From contig JAGACK010000005.1 in assembly GCA_017614155.1 (NCBI GenBank), positions 1-42,643 of the forward strand: 42,643 nt of DNA, written 5' to 3'. This document shows positions 42,249-42,643 of this stretch, piece after piece. Numbering within the stretch: the stretch's first letter is position 1; each line of letters opens with the position of its first letter. Under the pieces are notes generated by a model, which saw only the letters and a list, made by a program, of their open reading frames with translations, ran no database searches and was not told the origin of the DNA. Both the position numbers and the translations under genes were made by a program. The stretch comes from Lachnospiraceae bacterium (GTDB lineage Bacteria > Bacillota > Clostridia > Lachnospirales > Lachnospiraceae).

Positions 42249-42643
42249 ATGAGCACGGATGAAGATTATTTAGACCAGCTGCTGCATGCTGTTACGGAAA
42301 ACTACAGAGAGGAACAGGGGATAACCGGGGAACCTGAACCGGAGGTGGGAGAAAAATTTGTTTCAAATCCTGAAGCAGTGCTTACTTCCGAACCTCTGGT
42401 TGAGCATATGCAGGAGAACGAGCCTGCAGCCGAACCGGAGACAGAAACGGTCTATGAACCTGTGACAGGGCAGGAGCCTGTATCAGAACAGACTCCTGAT
42501 TTTGATACCCAGAATATCGAAGAGATGCCGATGGAAGGCATGGCCATGGAAGAGATGCCGATGGAAGGCATGGCCATGGAAGAGATGCCGATGGAAGGCA
42601 TGGCCATGGAAGAGATGCCGATGGAAGGCATGGCCATGGAAGA
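42249..42643 (+). CDS. Acidic repeat protein, 3' end beyond the window (partial)
   Basis: An ATG at 42249 opens a frame that stays open to the window edge (131 codons). The product starts MSTDEDYLDQLLHAVTENY, a short amphipathic helix, followed by a Glu/Pro-rich disordered stretch. It then enters perfect 10-residue repeats EEMPMEGMAM, four complete and a fifth started. No known domain is visible in the part present. The ribosome binding site is weak (GGATCAAAG). It lies 63 bases after the FliM-motif gene and may share its transcript. The DxxLDxLL-like N-terminus loosely echoes the EIDALI motif of its neighbour. Confidence 0.65.
   Translation, partial: MSTDEDYLDQLLHAVTENYREEQGITGEPEPEVGEKFVSNPEAVLTSEPLVEHMQENEPAAEPETETVYEPVTGQEPVSEQTPDFDTQNIEEMPMEGMAMEEMPMEGMAMEEMPMEGMAMEEMPMEGMAME
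42519..42643 (+). repeat. 30-bp perfect coding tandem repeat, cut by the window end
   Basis: Units start at 42519, 42549, 42579 and 42609, identical at every base, with a fifth beginning at 42639. Each encodes EEMPMEGMAM. Perfect DNA identity implies recent expansion or ongoing copy-number change. Confidence 0.95.

Overview
The window looks like chromosomal DNA of a low-to-mid-GC Firmicute, most likely a Lachnospiraceae (Clostridia). Three things support this: the housekeeping order yicC-remA-gmk-rpoZ-rimO-pgsA-cinA ... recA-recX-rny, the Gram-positive GAAC-N4-GTTC SOS box in front of recA, and several small families typical of that group (a DUF6465-like protein, CheV, a DUF6020-like membrane protein). 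No phage, insertion sequence or CRISPR array is seen. Family assignments come from reading motifs by eye; no database search was run.

Layout. 1-1440: structured leader, glyA and its terminator. 1513-4163: an MBOAT acyltransferase and a membrane-anchored SGNH hydrolase-like protein, probably a cell-surface acylation pair. 4187-5362: a PD-(D/E)XK-type nuclease-like gene between a three-copy 73-bp hairpin repeat and a 13-bp tandem repeat. 5466-9144: an iron-type alcohol dehydrogenase convergent with a large DUF6020-like polytopic membrane protein. 9346-14621: the compact yicC-remA-gmk-rpoZ-rimO-pgsA-cinA operon. 14639-19661: three translationally coupled genes (MATE transporter fused to a degenerate GHKL domain, GNAT-like protein, Cache-HAMP-PP2C phosphatase). 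19792-20337: an SCP2-domain protein with a histone-H1-like Lys/Ala/Pro tail. 20460-25567: a GH1 beta-glucosidase, an AraC regulator and a divergent ABC-2 exporter. 25701-25785: tRNA-Leu(AAG). 25926-29867: a 1313-residue sensor kinase with 7TM, HisKA, HATPase, two REC, HD-GYP and Hpt domains. 29930-30667: a lipoprotein. 30668-35128 (minus): a four-gene carbohydrate ABC importer. 35293-36858: a two-part receiver protein and a RhaD-like aldolase. 37111-40407: recA-recX-rny. 40566-42643: cheV, a small DUF6465-like gene, a 72-residue protein ending in a FliM-type CheY-binding motif, and a truncated acidic/Met-rich repeat protein.

How it fits together. The housekeeping block expected to run cinA-recA-recX-rny is split by about 22.5 kb of accessory genes (sensing, transport, sugar use). 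Dispersed hairpin repeats sit inside that interval. The most unusual items are the MATE-GHKL/GNAT/PP2C operon with its histone-tailed SCP2 neighbour, the repeat-flanked nuclease-like gene, and the detached FliM N-terminal peptide protein downstream of cheV.
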